Shown: positions 17,191 to 26,670 of the stretch, piece by piece | Numbering within the stretch: position 1 is the first letter of the stretch | Layout: every line of letters starts with the position of its first letter | Position numbers and translations under genes: made by a program | The notes under the pieces: model-generated | Seen by the model: only the letters and a program-made list of their open reading frames with translations | What the model was told of the DNA's origin: nothing | Database searches by the model: none | Origin: Haemophilus pittmaniae | GTDB lineage: Bacteria; Pseudomonadota; Gammaproteobacteria; Enterobacterales; Pasteurellaceae | DNA length: 64,000 bases | Reading direction: 5' to 3' | Assembly (NCBI RefSeq): GCF_900186995.1 | Contig: NZ_LT906463.1 | Location: forward strand, 1,550,001-1,614,000

Positions 17191-20100
17191 TTAACGAACA
17201 GATTGGCATTTACTTGGGTTACATAAACGAATATTTTTCCCAAGTTCATCTATTTGATATTTTTCAAAGGAAAGAGCTAGTTTTATTCCAACACCTTGAT
17301 GAATACCGCCTTTTGCTTTAGATTTTTCTAGATCATGTTCCTTAATAGCAATATTACCTGTTGCTCGGTCAAGCCCATTAAAGTAACCCAAAATTGTTTT
17401 CTTTTTAGTGACTAATTTTACTAAGTCATTTGGGTGCAATGAAAATTTGAAAATTGCAGAGTTATCCATCACTTCCCAATCTTCCTCATCTTTATATTGT
17501 GTCGCAGCTTTATTAGGCAAAATACCCTTAGCTACTTGCCAGGTATAAATTGGCACAAGGAAATATTTTCCATCTTTAGTGAAAACATCTACTCTCACCA
17601 TAGAAGCATTATCCGCGACACCATTACCCTCACGGACTAATACGCCAGATTTTTGTACTTGCTCTACCCGTACTGATTTAACAATAGCCCCGCCTTTTTT
17701 TATAAAAGGTTCAGCAAACGCTTTGGCAGGATCATCATTAAACGCCTCTAGACGAGCTTTTAAAGCATCATAAAGATCTTTTTCACGTTCACGATTTACC
17801 ATCAATTCTAAATCTTTTAATTTTAATTTAGTGAGTGGCATTTTAATCACGCTTATCCCTTCATTGAGACGTTTCGCGGATTTCACGGTTTCCATGTGTC
17901 CTTGACCGGTCATTTTGCGTGTTGGCATTCGAGATACAAACAGAGGTTGGACAAATTCATGATTTGCTTGTGGACGATCTGGCAATCTATTTTCTAGCTC
18001 TAGTTTAGGATTATCACTAAAAATTCGGATTTCAACTTCTTGTTTGAAAAATTGCCATGGTGTAGGGAAGTGTAATGGAATAATTTCACCCGTTTCACGA
18101 TCTATTCGTTCACCAGTGAATACATCGCCTGCTTCAAAACGAACAAAACGTGTGATTTTTTGCTGCATAGCGACGGTTGAGCAAGCAACCACAACGGCAT
18201 CTAAAGCGTGATGGCGCTCATTGTCTTCACGTGATTTTGCTAATCCCCAACGACTACGAAGTAAAGCAGTAATTTGCCCGTTGGAAGCAAATACTTTGCG
18301 TTTTCCTTCACCTGTTAAGTGCATATTATCTGCAATAAAGTTACATAAGAAACGAGCAACGTAGCGCGTATCATTTAAGTTACGTTCAATAAAGCCCTTT
18401 TCATCAAGCTTTTGGCTTAGGATGCGTTGTTTTTTCGCATAAGGGAATGCACTGGTTTCAACTAATGCTTTGAAAGCTCTCCAGCGTTCGCTGTTATGTT
18501 TACCATCTAGCCATTCAAAAGGGGTTAAATTGCCTTTGTTTTGATTTTCATTAGCAAGCACTAGTACTTTATTGTTGAAGCTATCATCCCAAGTGCGGGA
18601 GAATGGCAAGGCATGATCGACTTCTACATAGCCTTTTTCTAATAAACGGTGTAATTCGATAGGTTTGCCGGAATATAAACATTTTGCATTTTGTTGCTTA
18701 TAAAGTCGCATTTTTAAAATGTCTTTGGCTTTAGGTTCACCTGCAAAATGAGGGAAGTATTCTTTAAATTCCTTGATTGCGTTTTCACGCTGTTTACGAT
18801 TTTCTTCCTGACGTTTTTCTAGTTCACGACGATCTTTGTAAGATTTGCCGACTTCGCGTCCCGTTTCAATATGAATACGAGCTGGCGAACCATATAATCG
18901 CACTACACCATTAATCACTTTACGAGCCTGCGTGAGTGTTCGTAAAACCACAGGATTACGAATTTCATCAGCTGGAATCTGTGGTAAGAAGTAATGGTTT
19001 TCTTCTGTTTTTTTACCATATGTTTTTTTACCATAATGATCGCCATACATTTCATGACAAGCCTCGTCATAGCGTAGTCCTTGTTGCATTAATGGCAGAA
19101 GTTTATATAAAGCTTTAAGAGATAATTGGATAAATTTATCAAAACTAAGATTTTCCAATAAGGCATTTAATACAGGCTGAGAGAGTTTTCCTGCTAAGTA
19201 AGTACTGATGTCTTCATCAGTTTTATATAATGAAAACGCTGTGCCAATTTCATCTAATAATGTTGAATTTTCCTTTAATTCCGTCCATTCAGCTTTTAGG
19301 TTATTACCTTCCAATACCTTACGAATTTGGTGATAGGCTTTCATTTCCATCAGTGTTGTTTTGGTTTCAATGGCTTTTTTATCTTCACCGGAATAACGGA
19401 GACCTTTAAAGATTGCCTCATCAGATAAATTTAGTATTGAACGTACTTGTGCATAAGTTAATTTAGCTTTTTCATAAGGTTGTTCGATTAGAATTAAACG
19501 TTCATTATCATTTAAAGCACGCTCTAAGCCATTTTCTTGAATACGTAAATTATTTAATTTTGTTATCCAAACAAAACGTTCTGCAGTATAGGTGTTTTTA
19601 GCTGCCTTATATTCATCTTCAAAAGTACATTTACCGAGCATTTTTAAAATGGCTTCACCAGATAGGGCAGGCTTTTGCCACATTAAAAGTGCTGTCAAAT
19701 TTTCTAATAATTTTTCTGAAGCAAATGGATTACCAAAGTGTTGTTGACGAGAGAAGAGGAGTTCCATTTCGGCGAGTAAGTCTAGTCGGCTAAACGTGTG
19801 AGTATAGGCGCCTTGTTGGTTACGGATATGGCCTTCTTCGACCTCAAATTTTTTTACAGCAAGTTCTGCAGGCGTGCGATATGTAGTTTGTTGCAGTAAT
19901 TCATGGTTACTGGCTACACCGCTTAATAACGCGCCTAGCTCTTTATTTTCGCTTTTACTTTCATTTTTACGCTGAGATAAATAACCACGGTGCTTAATTA
20001 AATGTAATAACACAGCAGCCCATTCTTGGCGTTTTAGTTTACGATCTAGACCTTCGACACGTAGCTGCCAAACTTGATGAGGAAGACGTTCATCAGTGGA

Positions 20101-20370
20101 TAATAGGATATTTTCTAATTTTAGAAGTCGTTTTGCTTTTTTCAGGCGAGCAACGCGACGCTGAGTTAATCGACGAGCGGAGCGGGCTAAACGGCGAGAT
20201 AATGCTAGACTTTCCCCTGTTTTTGGTACTTCGGCTCGTTCAAATGTACGCACCCCAACGTCAATTAAGCATAGGGGATTTTCCTCTTTATCAATTTCAA
20301 CAACAGCCCAACCAACAGAGGCAATGCCAAGATCTAAGCCAAGGATATAATGCAAGTTCTTATTTTCCAT
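17191..20370 (-). CDS. cas9: Type II-C CRISPR RNA-guided endonuclease Cas9
   Basis: Compact (1,059-residue) type II-C Cas9 of the NmeCas9 group; cuts DNA matching a crRNA:tracrRNA guide. All catalytic residues are present: RuvC-I Asp13 in [12 protein letters not shown], Arg-rich bridge helix (about 58-84), RuvC-II Glu502 in [16 protein letters not shown] His586 in [15 protein letters not shown], and RuvC-III Asp724 in [11 protein letters not shown]. The C-terminal PAM-interacting domain ends in [17 protein letters not shown], as in the meningococcal enzyme, but the PAM-contact stretch before it ([13 protein letters not shown]) differs, so PAM preference may differ. A candidate promoter is TTGCTA-16 bp-TATAAA (20415-20388), with AAGGA before the ATG. 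No inactivating change is seen. Confidence 0.97.
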   Translation of the reverse strand: MENKNLHYILGLDLGIASVGWAVVEIDKEENPLCLIDVGVRTFERAEVPKTGESLALSRRLARSARRLTQRRVARLKKAKRLLKLENILLSTDERLPHQVWQLRVEGLDRKLKRQEWAAVLLHLIKHRGYLSQRKNESKSENKELGALLSGVASNHELLQQTTYRTPAELAVKKFEVEEGHIRNQQGAYTHTFSRLDLLAEMELLFSRQQHFGNPFASEKLLENLTALLMWQKPALSGEAILKMLGKCTFEDEYKAAKNTYTAERFVWITKLNNLRIQENGLERALNDNERLILIEQPYEKAKLTYAQVRSILNLSDEAIFKGLRYSGEDKKAIETKTTLMEMKAYHQIRKVLEGNNLKAEWTELKENSTLLDEIGTAFSLYKTDEDISTYLAGKLSQPVLNALLENLSFDKFIQLSLKALYKLLPLMQQGLRYDEACHEMYGDHYGKKTYGKKTEENHYFLPQIPADEIRNPVVLRTLTQARKVINGVVRLYGSPARIHIETGREVGKSYKDRRELEKRQEENRKQRENAIKEFKEYFPHFAGEPKAKDILKMRLYKQQNAKCLYSGKPIELHRLLEKGYVEVDHALPFSRTWDDSFNNKVLVLANENQNKGNLTPFEWLDGKHNSERWRAFKALVETSAFPYAKKQRILSQKLDEKGFIERNLNDTRYVARFLCNFIADNMHLTGEGKRKVFASNGQITALLRSRWGLAKSREDNERHHALDAVVVACSTVAMQQKITRFVRFEAGDVFTGERIDRETGEIIPLHFPTPWQFFKQEVEIRIFSDNPKLELENRLPDRPQANHEFVQPLFVSRMPTRKMTGQGHMETVKSAKRLNEGISVIKMPLTKLKLKDLELMVNREREKDLYDALKARLEAFNDDPAKAFAEPFIKKGGAIVKSVRVEQVQKSGVLVREGNGVADNASMVRVDVFTKDGKYFLVPIYTWQVAKGILPNKAATQYKDEEDWEVMDNSAIFKFSLHPNDLVKLVTKKKTILGYFNGLDRATGNIAIKEHDLEKSKAKGGIHQGVGIKLALSFEKYQIDELGKNIRLCNPSKCQSVR

Positions 20371-20387
20371 AATTTGGTTCCTTTTTA

Positions 20388-20415
20388 TTTATAGTAGATG
20401 GTTAAATTTTAGCAA
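20388..20415 (-). promoter_or_regulatory. Candidate cas9 promoter
   Basis: Minus-strand TTGCTA (20415-20410), 16-bp spacer and TATAAA (20393-20388), just upstream of the cas9 ribosome site. Divergent from the tracrRNA promoter. Confidence 0.5.
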
Positions 20416-20435
20416 GTTTTTGGATGAAGAGTATA

Positions 20436-20464
20436 TTGACTGCAAAAAAATAAAAAGATAGAAT
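20436..20464 (+). promoter_or_regulatory. tracrRNA promoter
   Basis: TTGACT (20436-20441), exactly 17 bp, TAGAAT (20459-20464). Predicts a start near 20471, just ahead of the anti-repeat. Confidence 0.75.
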
Positions 20465-20470
20465 TTACAA

Positions 20471-20574
20471 CGTTGTAATAGCACTGCGAAATGAAAACCG
20501 TTGTTACAATAAGAGATTAGTTTCTCGCAAAGTTCTGCCCCTTAAAACCTTCGTTTTAAGGGGCATCTTTTTTT
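20471..20574 (+). ncRNA. tracrRNA (type II-C)
   Basis: Trans-activating RNA that pairs with the crRNA repeat and holds Cas9. The anti-repeat at 20475-20510 is complementary to the intact repeat, with an unbroken central block GCACTGCGAAATGAAAA and a second paired block TTACAAT after an internal bulge. A nexus-like stretch (AAGAGATTAGTTTCTCGC) follows, then a 12-bp terminator hairpin at 20537-20564 (GCCCCTTAAAAC with complement, loop CTTC) and eight T. The layout matches the meningococcal tracrRNA closely. It is divergent from cas9 and has its own sigma-70-type promoter. Confidence 0.92.
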
Positions 20575-20601
20575 ACATTTTAAATATGAAAATGGTAAAA
20601 C

Positions 20602-20636
20602 AAAAAACGCCCAACAAAAATGTTGAGCGTTTTTTT
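20602..20636. terminator. Bidirectional terminator between tracrRNA and dedA
   Basis: Near-perfect 12-bp stem AAACGCCCAACA/TGTTGAGCGTTT with an AAAA loop, flanked by A and T runs. It serves the dedA transcript and backs up the tracrRNA terminator. Confidence 0.75.
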
Positions 20637-20654
20637 GAATTTAATTTGTCAATT

Positions 20655-21269
20655 TTACTTATCTGATTTTGTTTGTTTTTTTGATCTTTTCCATTTCCAA
20701 AATAAGAAAGCAGCCAGCGCGATGATTAAAATATAAATAATAGTTTGGCCTTTTTGAATTTGGGCGTGTAACCAGTCGAGATTTTTGGCACCGAATTCAC
20801 CAAGGTATACCCAAATCGGTACGGAAATAATGGCGGCACAGAAGTCGATAAATACGAAGTGTGGGTAGCTCACTTTACGGGTGATGCCAGAAACAATGTA
20901 AATTGGTGCCCGTAAACCCGGTAGGAAGCGCGCGACAAAGAGCACTCTTGAACCGTATTGAGCGAATTTTTCACGTACCATACGCAGGCGTTGTAAGGTC
21001 ACTACTTTGCGGATTAATTTAAAGCGGAGGATGCGGGCGCCATAGTAGCGGCCAAGCCAATACATGCAGGAATCGCCGGCCAGTACACCGATCAAACTGA
21101 CCAATAGCATTAAATGGGAATTGACGCTTTCCGGGTAAAGTCCTGCAATGACGCCGCCGGAAACAAGGGTGATATCTTCCGGAATCGGTACTCCGAAACC
21201 GCAAATAATTAAAACAAAAAATACCGCCCAATAACCGTAATCGGTAAAAAAGCTAATCAATAATTCCAT
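20655..21269 (-). CDS. DedA-family membrane protein
   Basis: Inner-membrane protein of the DedA/VTT superfamily, thought to act as a lipid scramblase or transporter supporting envelope homeostasis. The ATG at 21269 (MELLISFFTDYGYWA) gives 204 residues; a GTG at 21281 is an alternative. Visible motifs are GVPIPEDITLVSGGVIAG near 25-42 (the conserved glutamate/proline re-entrant segment), FARFLPGLRAPIYIVSG near 112-128 (the second, Arg-containing re-entrant motif) and a basic C terminus. Divergent from rplY. Family call firm; physiological substrate not shown. Confidence 0.9.
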   Translation of the reverse strand: MELLISFFTDYGYWAVFFVLIICGFGVPIPEDITLVSGGVIAGLYPESVNSHLMLLVSLIGVLAGDSCMYWLGRYYGARILRFKLIRKVVTLQRLRMVREKFAQYGSRVLFVARFLPGLRAPIYIVSGITRKVSYPHFVFIDFCAAIISVPIWVYLGEFGAKNLDWLHAQIQKGQTIIYILIIALAAFLFWKWKRSKKQTKSDK

Positions 21270-21349
21270 TTGGTCAATCACCCCGAAGATTCAAAAAATC
21301 GCAACATTTTAAAAGTTTTACGCAAATTTGCAAATTTGACTAGAAAAAT

Positions 21350-21443
21350 TTGCGGTTTATCGATGAATCCTCTATAATCCGCGACCTCAAAGTTCGCTTT
21401 GAGCCCATTTAGGAAAATTGCTGGGTCGCCTGCAATTTTTTTT
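21350..21443 (+). promoter_or_regulatory. rplY promoter and attenuator-like leader
   Basis: Promoter TTGCGG-17 bp-TATAAT (21350-21378). The leader holds a 7-bp UUCG-type hairpin CTCAAAG/CTTTGAG (21386-21403) and a second hairpin AAAATTGC/GCAATTTT (21414-21439) followed by a T run, which is terminator-like. Its loop contains GGTCGC (21424-21429), complementary to GCGACC at 21381-21386, allowing an alternative or pseudoknot pairing. L25 autoregulation through such a leader is inferred from known ribosomal-protein leaders. Confidence 0.6.
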
Positions 21444-21474
21444 ATTTTTAACTTTACATACAGAGAACATAAAA

Positions 21475-21762
21475 ATGGCATTTAAATTCAACGCTGAAGT
21501 TCGTTCTGCGCAAGGTAAGGGTGCGAGCCGCCGCCTGCGTCACAATGGTCAAATCCCTGCAATCGTTTATGGTGGCAGCGAAGCGCCTGTTTCCGTTATC
21601 TTAAACCATGACGAAGTAAACAACGCGCAAGTTCACGACAGCTTCTATTCCGATGTAATCACCCTTGTGATCGAAGGCAAAGAAGTGGCTGTAAAAGTGC
21701 AAGCGATGCAACGTCACCCGTTCAAACCAAAATTGGTTCACATTGACTTCAAACGCGCATAA
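21475..21762 (+). CDS. rplY: Large ribosomal subunit protein bL25
   Basis: Short (95-residue) form of L25, which binds loop E of 5S rRNA in the large subunit. The start [19 protein letters not shown] is typical, including the [13 protein letters not shown] block; an in-frame start upstream at 21418 would run through the leader hairpin and is rejected. The protein ends [13 protein letters not shown], lacking the extra C-terminal TL5/CTC domain of other bacteria, as usual in gamma-proteobacteria. A preceding attenuator-like leader and a downstream terminator make it a one-gene unit. Confidence 0.96.
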   Translation: MAFKFNAEVRSAQGKGASRRLRHNGQIPAIVYGGSEAPVSVILNHDEVNNAQVHDSFYSDVITLVIEGKEVAVKVQAMQRHPFKPKLVHIDFKRA

Positions 21763-21878
21763 TCCAGTATTTACGCTATCTAAAGTCAATTTTAATTCCG
21801 AAACCTTTTCTTATTTTTAGGTTTAAAGCTTAATAAACTCAATGAGTTTAAAAACGTTTCGGAACCTGTTGTGACATG

Positions 21879-21914
21879 AAAAGTCCCGTCGATTTGTTGA
21901 CGGGACTTTTTTAT
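21879..21914 (+). terminator. Terminator downstream of rplY
   Basis: Perfect 12-bp stem AAAAGTCCCGTC with complement and an 8-nt loop, ending in a T run, about 115 bp after the rplY stop. Confidence 0.8.
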
Positions 21915-22044
21915 TTGATGATATTTTAAATTGAAGTCTTGTTAGGCTTGTCCGAATTAAAGCCGCTATCCGTGCTGAATAATGGGGAAGAAGGGCGGAT
22001 TTCAAAGTACACTAAAGTCATCAATAGTCATATTTTGCGCATAA

Positions 22045-22070
22045 AAAAACCGTCCATTAGGACGGTTTTT
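22045..22070. terminator. Bidirectional terminator after the 33-residue gene
   Basis: AAAACCGTCC/GGACGGTTTT stem, ATTA loop, with A/T runs both sides. It lies 4 bp beyond the stop of the small minus-strand gene. Confidence 0.75.
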
Positions 22071-22073
22071 TCG

Positions 22074-22175
22074 TTATTGATCTTCTTTATTCCGTTCAAT
22101 CAATTTGTATTGGCGAAAAAATGCTTGCACGGCAAAGGCAATTGTAATGCCGGAAATTACACCTAAGATAAACAT
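22074..22175 (-). CDS. 33-residue single-span membrane peptide (hypothetical)
   Basis: Small gene with start ATG at 22175, a GGAG ribosome site 7 bp upstream and a strong terminator just after the stop. The product begins MFILGVISGITIAFAVQ and ends in a charged tail (QYKLIERNKEDQ): one hydrophobic helix of about 18 residues, then a hydrophilic, probably cytoplasmic, tail. No known small membrane protein is recognised with certainty. The gene signals (ribosome site, terminator, helix plus positive tail) support it despite its size. It lies downstream of the prohibitin-like lipoprotein gene in the same orientation (91-bp gap), so they may share a transcript. Confidence 0.65.
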   Translation of the reverse strand: MFILGVISGITIAFAVQAFFRQYKLIERNKEDQ

Positions 22176-22266
22176 TCAGTTACTCCATTTTATCTAATTG
22201 AAATCTAGTAAAAGGATAGTCAATGCCATCCCGCCTTAAATTGCATTAACTTCGCTAATGCTCATG

Positions 22267-23136
22267 TTATTGATTTAGTTTAATAAATGGTACGGTTCCA
22301 TTTGGCGTCATGGTTGTTGGTAGTACGCCATTCCATTTTTCGGCTGCAGTTAATTCTACCAATTGGCGGTTTTCTTTTAATGCTTCAGCTTTAGCGCGAA
22401 TGGCTGCCGCTTCGGCTTCACCGGCTAAGCGAACTTTTTCTGCGTCAGCTTTTGCTTGGATAATTTCCGCATCGGCTTTTGCTTGCGCATCAACACGGGC
22501 AATCTCGGCTTTCTTCTGTTGGATAATTAAATTACGCTCTTCGGTTTGGATTGCCACGTTCTTTTGAACACTTTCTTCCACGCGTCTTTCATATTCTTTG
22601 TTGAAATTAATCACGCTTTGTACGGAGGTAATTTCAAGTGGATAGCCTTGTACCGCCTCACGAATTTGCGCCGTAATATCGTTGGTTAATTGTGCCCGAT
22701 TTTCTAATGCCAACTGCGCAGAATAGCGGGAGAAAACGATCTCTAATGCTTGACGGCTACGAGGTTCAAGCAGTTGGTTGATCATATTTTCTGTGTTGCG
22801 GTAGTTTTTATACACCGCCACCGGATCGGTTAATTTAAATGTAATAGTTAATGCCGTAGTGACAGTTTGGGTATCGCGGGTATAAGCGGCAACACCGGAG
22901 GTGACATCACCAAAATCATCAAATCTTCCGATAGTCACTTTTTGTTCACGCGTGCTGAACACTACATCATCTTCAAGCCAGCTTCGCCAATGCAAACCGG
23001 CGGATTTGGTTTCTTGGATTTCACCGTAACGGGTGATTAATCCGATTTCTCCCTCGTCAACGGAGAATGGAGAACAGGCTGATAGTGATGAAGCAATAGC
23101 AGCTGCAATTGCAATATGCATGATTGATTTTTTCAT
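22267..23136 (-). CDS. Prohibitin-like (SPFH/band 7) lipoprotein
   Basis: A 289-residue SPFH-domain protein. The N terminus is a lipoprotein signal (KKSIMHIAIAAAIASS, then lipobox LSAC with Cys near residue 21 and Ser at +2). An SPFH core follows (about 25-200: EGEIGLITRYGEIQETKSAG, GVAAYTRDTQTVTTALTITF), then an Ala/Glu/Lys-rich coiled coil (about 195-260, repeated AKADAE units). SPFH proteins scaffold membrane microdomains and often control proteases such as HflB. A lipobox anchor, putting the domain in the periplasm, is unusual for bacterial prohibitins. It is preceded by a structured leader with a terminator 25 bp before the ATG. Function is inferred only at family level. Confidence 0.82.
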   Translation of the reverse strand: MKKSIMHIAIAAAIASSLSACSPFSVDEGEIGLITRYGEIQETKSAGLHWRSWLEDDVVFSTREQKVTIGRFDDFGDVTSGVAAYTRDTQTVTTALTITFKLTDPVAVYKNYRNTENMINQLLEPRSRQALEIVFSRYSAQLALENRAQLTNDITAQIREAVQGYPLEITSVQSVINFNKEYERRVEESVQKNVAIQTEERNLIIQQKKAEIARVDAQAKADAEIIQAKADAEKVRLAGEAEAAAIRAKAEALKENRQLVELTAAEKWNGVLPTTMTPNGTVPFIKLNQ

Positions 23137-23171
23137 TTTTTCCTTCTTTTTTGGGTATTTTTAATAAAAAT

Positions 23172-23313
23172 AAAAAACCGCCAAAGGCGGTGCTGAGTTA
23201 ATTTTGGTTGATTGTGGTTCCCAATATTCGGCTAGGTTTAAAAGCACGCATTCATCATTCCAAGGCATCATGAAATATACCAATAGGATTGCTGGCAAGC
23301 CGAATCAATCAGC
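23172..23313 (-). ncRNA. Candidate leader RNA or small RNA before the prohibitin-like gene
   Basis: Minus-strand extended -10 TGCTATGAT (23328-23320) predicts a start near 23313. The RNA can close a long-range 8-bp stem (ATTCGGCT with AGCCGAAT, about 23298-23305 and 23226-23233), has two GATTCGGC copies near its 5' end, and ends in a GC hairpin ACCGCC/GGCGGT plus T6 (23191-23172). The terminator lies about 35 bp before the downstream ATG, the geometry of an attenuator or riboswitch. No known riboswitch class was recognised. It could equally be a separate small RNA. Confidence 0.45.
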
Positions 23314-23519
23314 GGCCGAATCATAGCATATTTCATTCACTAGCCTAATATAAAATAGCCATAGTAAGACGTTAAAATTAAAATAAATCGCAGCAAGTTA
23401 TTGATTATGTTAGGATAAACAGCTAGTTTTAGGCACTTAAGTATGGTTCTTCAAAGGGCTTAATTGAGTAGGGTTTTTAAAAGCCCGAATTAATGGGTTT
23501 TATCATTAAAGGGCATTTA

Positions 23520-23598
23520 GAAACGCCATGCCGTTTTTGGAAGTTTTATCTAAAATTGATTCTAAGTCATTGATTTTATTATAGTTGATCTAAAAATG
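23520..23598 (+). repeat. Dispersed intergenic element, copy R4
   Basis: Copy of the 78-bp family immediately upstream of truA (21 bp before the ATG). AAACGCC end, TCTAAAATTGATTC block, core ATTGATTTTATTAT (last base changed) and TCTAAAAATG tail. Confidence 0.75.
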
Positions 23599-23618
23599 TT
23601 TATTCGGAGCAGAAAATC

Positions 23619-24404
23619 ATGAAAATAGCCCTCGGTGTGGAATATAACGGTGCGGCCTATTATGGTTGGCAACGGCAGGAGAGTGCACCTTCGGTGCAAG
23701 GGGCATTGGAAAAGGCACTTTCCACGATCGCTAATCAATCGATTGAGGTGTTTTGTGCCGGTCGTACCGATAGCGGCGTGCATGGAACCGGTCAGGTCGT
23801 GCATTTTGAAACCGATGTGTTACGACCAGAAAAGGCTTGGGCTTTTGGTACCAATGCAAATTTACCCGATGATATAGCAGTACGTTGGGCGAAGCAGGTT
23901 GATGAGGATTTTCATGCCCGTTTTTCCGCTGAATTTCGCCGTTACCGCTATATTTTATATTGCGATAAATTGCGTCCTGCCATTTTACCAGCGGGGGTCA
24001 CCCATTGCCATTGGGATTTAGATGAGCAAAAAATGCATGCCGCGGGGCAGTTGTTATTGGGAGAAAATGATTTTTCCAGTTTTCGTGCTGCGCAATGCCA
24101 ATCCCGCTCGCCTTGGCGTAACGTACATCATTTAACAGTCAGTCGTTATGGGCGTTATGTGGTAGTAGATATTCAGGCGAATGCCTTTGTGCACCATATG
24201 GTGCGCAATATTGTCGGTAGTTTGTTGGAAGTCGGTGCTGGACATCAGCCAGTAGCCTGGATTGGTGAATTATTGGCGCAAAAAGATCGCCGTCTAGCGG
24301 CCCCTACCGCAAAACCGTATGGACTTTATTTGGTGCAAGTGGGGTATCCGGCACGCTTTGCGATTCCCCAAACTCCGCTAGGTCCGTTGTTCTTATCCGA
24401 CTAG
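23619..24404 (+). CDS. truA: tRNA pseudouridine(38-40) synthase TruA
   Basis: Isomerises uridines 38-40 in the anticodon arm of many tRNAs. At 261 residues it has the catalytic motif [17 protein letters not shown], with the catalytic Asp near residue 52, the N-terminal [13 protein letters not shown] block and the [17 protein letters not shown] block near 190. It begins after repeat R4 with a GGAGC ribosome site. accD follows 62 bp later; truA-accD-folC is a common gene order. Confidence 0.96.
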   Translation: MKIALGVEYNGAAYYGWQRQESAPSVQGALEKALSTIANQSIEVFCAGRTDSGVHGTGQVVHFETDVLRPEKAWAFGTNANLPDDIAVRWAKQVDEDFHARFSAEFRRYRYILYCDKLRPAILPAGVTHCHWDLDEQKMHAAGQLLLGENDFSSFRAAQCQSRSPWRNVHHLTVSRYGRYVVVDIQANAFVHHMVRNIVGSLLEVGAGHQPVAWIGELLAQKDRRLAAPTAKPYGLYLVQVGYPARFAIPQTPLGPLFLSD

Positions 24405-24466
24405 AAAAAGCACCTGAAATGTGCTTAAATACGCGGAATTTTTTAGTCAGTCAAAAAAGGTAACAA

Positions 24467-25354
24467 ATGAGCTGGATTGATCGAATTTTTAGCAAGGGCA
24501 CTTCCTCTTCCTCACGTAAAGCTAACGTGCCGGAAGGTGTGTGGACCAAATGTACTTCTTGCGAACAAGTGTTATACGGTGAAGAAGTCAAACGCAATCT
24601 TTATGTTTGCCCGAAATGTGGCCATCATATGCGAATCGATGCGCGCGAACGTCTTTTATCTCTATTGGACGAAGGCTCAAGCCATGAGTTGTCGGCGGAT
24701 CTTGAACCGAAAGATATTCTTAAATTTAGAGATTTGAAAAAATATAAGGATCGTCTTTCTGCCGCACAAAAAGATACTGGTGAAAATGATGCTTTGATTA
24801 CTATGCAAGGTACACTTTACAACATGCCGGTTGTTGTTGCTGCATCAAACTTTGCCTTTATGGGCGGTTCAATGGGCTCGGTAGTTGGTGCTAAGTTTGT
24901 GAGAGCGGCAGAAAAAGCGATGGAATTAAATTGTCCGTTTGTGTGTTTTTCTGCTAGTGGCGGTGCGCGTATGCAAGAAGCGTTATTCTCTCTCATGCAA
25001 ATGGCTAAAACCAGCGCGGTATTGGCAAAAATGCGTGAACAAGGTGTGCCTTTTATTTCTGTACTAACCGATCCAACCTTAGGCGGTGTGTCAGCCAGTT
25101 TTGCTATGTTGGGTGATGTGAATATTGCCGAACCAAAAGCCTTAATTGGTTTTGCCGGCCCACGGGTTATTGAACAAACCGTACGGGAAAAATTACCGGA
25201 AGGTTTCCAACGTAGTGAATTCCTATTGGAAAAAGGTGCGATTGACATGATCGTCAAACGTGGTGAGATGCGCCGTACCTTGGCCGATTTATTAAGTAAA
25301 ATGACCAATCAACCGTCTCCTTTTAAAGAAGCCGAAATTGTTGAACATGTTTAA
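24467..25354 (+). CDS. accD: Acetyl-CoA carboxylase carboxyltransferase subunit beta
   Basis: Beta subunit of the carboxyltransferase that, with AccA, transfers CO2 from biotin to acetyl-CoA in the first step of fatty acid synthesis. At 295 residues it has an N-terminal C4 zinc ribbon ([16 protein letters not shown] then CPKCGHH, about 28-52) and the crotonase-like core with [19 protein letters not shown] near 155 and [13 protein letters not shown] near 200. The 3' end overlaps folC by 8 bp, indicating translational coupling. Confidence 0.97.
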   Translation: MSWIDRIFSKGTSSSSRKANVPEGVWTKCTSCEQVLYGEEVKRNLYVCPKCGHHMRIDARERLLSLLDEGSSHELSADLEPKDILKFRDLKKYKDRLSAAQKDTGENDALITMQGTLYNMPVVVAASNFAFMGGSMGSVVGAKFVRAAEKAMELNCPFVCFSASGGARMQEALFSLMQMAKTSAVLAKMREQGVPFISVLTDPTLGGVSASFAMLGDVNIAEPKALIGFAGPRVIEQTVREKLPEGFQRSEFLLEKGAIDMIVKRGEMRRTLADLLSKMTNQPSPFKEAEIVEHV

Positions 25355-26657
25355 ACGAAACACGCAATTAAAAGCCACTTCGCCACTCGCCGAGTGGCTT
25401 TATTATTTAGAAAATAGCCATAGCAAAGTAATTGATCTTGGCTTAGAACGAATTCGTCGGGTTGCTGATGAATTGGATTTACGCACACCTGCGCCTTTTG
25501 TGATTACTGTGGGGGGAACGAATGGTAAAGGTACCACTTGCCGTCTATTAGAAACCCTGTTAATCAATCATGGATTGCGGGTTGGCGTATATTCCTCACC
25601 GCATTTGTTACGTTATAACGAGCGCGTGCGTGTTCAAGGGGAAGAATTACCCGATGCCGCCCATTGTGCCTCTTTTGCATTTATTGAAAATACTCGAAGC
25701 GAATCCCTAAGCTATTTTGAGTTTAGTACGTTATCGGCATTACATTTGTTTAAGCAGGCCAAATTGGATGTGGTAATTTTAGAAGTCGGATTAGGCGGTC
25801 GTTTGGATGCCACCAATATCGTGGATAGCGATATTGCTGTGATTACCAGCATTGATATCGATCACACCGATTTCTTAGGTGATAGCCGTGAGCAAATCGC
25901 CTTTGAAAAAGCCGGCATTTTCCGTGCCGGAAAACCTGTGGTGATTGGTGAACCTGATGTGCCGCAATCCATGTTAGCTCAGGCTGAGCAGTTGCAATGT
26001 ATGGTATTTCGTCGTGGTAAAGATTGGATGTTTGAGTCTGGGCAGGAAAGCTGGTCATGGCATTGTGCCGATATCCAATGGGAGAATTTACCACTGTGTC
26101 GTATTCCACTGGCAAATGCCGCAACAGTCTTAGCGGTAGTGCACCAATTACCTTTTGCTATTACTTCGCAGAATATTCGAAAATCGTTGCAGGATGTGGA
26201 ATTGACCGGACGTTTTCAATCCTTAAATGATGCTCAACGACACCGCCTGAGTGTCAATTTAGGCTGTGCCTTAGCATCCTTACCTGAATTAATTTTAGAT
26301 GTGGGACATAATCCGCATGCGGCAGGTTTTTTAGCCGAAAAATTAGCCGGATTAAAAGACCAAGGAAAAATTATTGCGGTTTGTGGCATGCTCAAAGATA
26401 AGGATGCAGAAGCGGTATTTACCCGTCTTCAGGGATTAATCGAGCAATGGATTTGCGTGACCTTGCAAGGACCTCGCGGACAAACAGCCGATGAGCTACA
26501 AGCAAAATTGTACTCGACTCAACCGAATGCTAAGTCACAATTAGCTGATAGTGTTGCTGAAGGTGTTGAACGAGCAATCGCCCAAGCAACGCCGCAGGAT
26601 AAGGTGTTGGTATTTGGCTCTTTCCATACCGTTGGTGAGTTTCTGCAGATGCTTTAG
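25347..26657 (+). CDS. folC: Dihydrofolate synthase / folylpolyglutamate synthase
   Basis: Bifunctional Mur-ligase-fold enzyme that adds glutamate to dihydropteroate and then to folates. The ATG at 25347 overlaps the accD stop by 8 bp and gives 436 residues; upstream in-frame TTG codons are less likely. P-loop [13 protein letters not shown] is near residue 54, and conserved Mur-type motifs follow ([15 protein letters not shown] near 150; [12 protein letters not shown] near 318). A strong hairpin terminator follows at 26671. Confidence 0.95.
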   Translation: MFKRNTQLKATSPLAEWLYYLENSHSKVIDLGLERIRRVADELDLRTPAPFVITVGGTNGKGTTCRLLETLLINHGLRVGVYSSPHLLRYNERVRVQGEELPDAAHCASFAFIENTRSESLSYFEFSTLSALHLFKQAKLDVVILEVGLGGRLDATNIVDSDIAVITSIDIDHTDFLGDSREQIAFEKAGIFRAGKPVVIGEPDVPQSMLAQAEQLQCMVFRRGKDWMFESGQESWSWHCADIQWENLPLCRIPLANAATVLAVVHQLPFAITSQNIRKSLQDVELTGRFQSLNDAQRHRLSVNLGCALASLPELILDVGHNPHAAGFLAEKLAGLKDQGKIIAVCGMLKDKDAEAVFTRLQGLIEQWICVTLQGPRGQTADELQAKLYSTQPNAKSQLADSVAEGVERAIAQATPQDKVLVFGSFHTVGEFLQML

Positions 26658-26670
26658 CTTATCCAAACGA

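Larger units (their letters stand above)
23137..23619. other. Gene-free interval upstream of the prohibitin-like gene and truA
   Basis: About 480 bp without a convincing protein gene. It contains the minus-strand leader or small RNA (23172-23313), its terminator, a possible very degenerate element near 23395-23420 (TTATTGATTATGTTAGG), and repeat copy R4 (23520-23598) just ahead of truA. Nothing else is recognised. Confidence 0.6.

Noticed and set aside
21939..22166. 75-codon plus-strand frame
   Set aside because: Runs through the bidirectional terminator and antisense to the 33-residue gene; no ribosome site.
23395..23420. A tenth copy of the dispersed element
   Set aside because: Only the core TTATTGATTATGTTAGG is similar; the AAACGCC end and tail are absent, so it is not counted.
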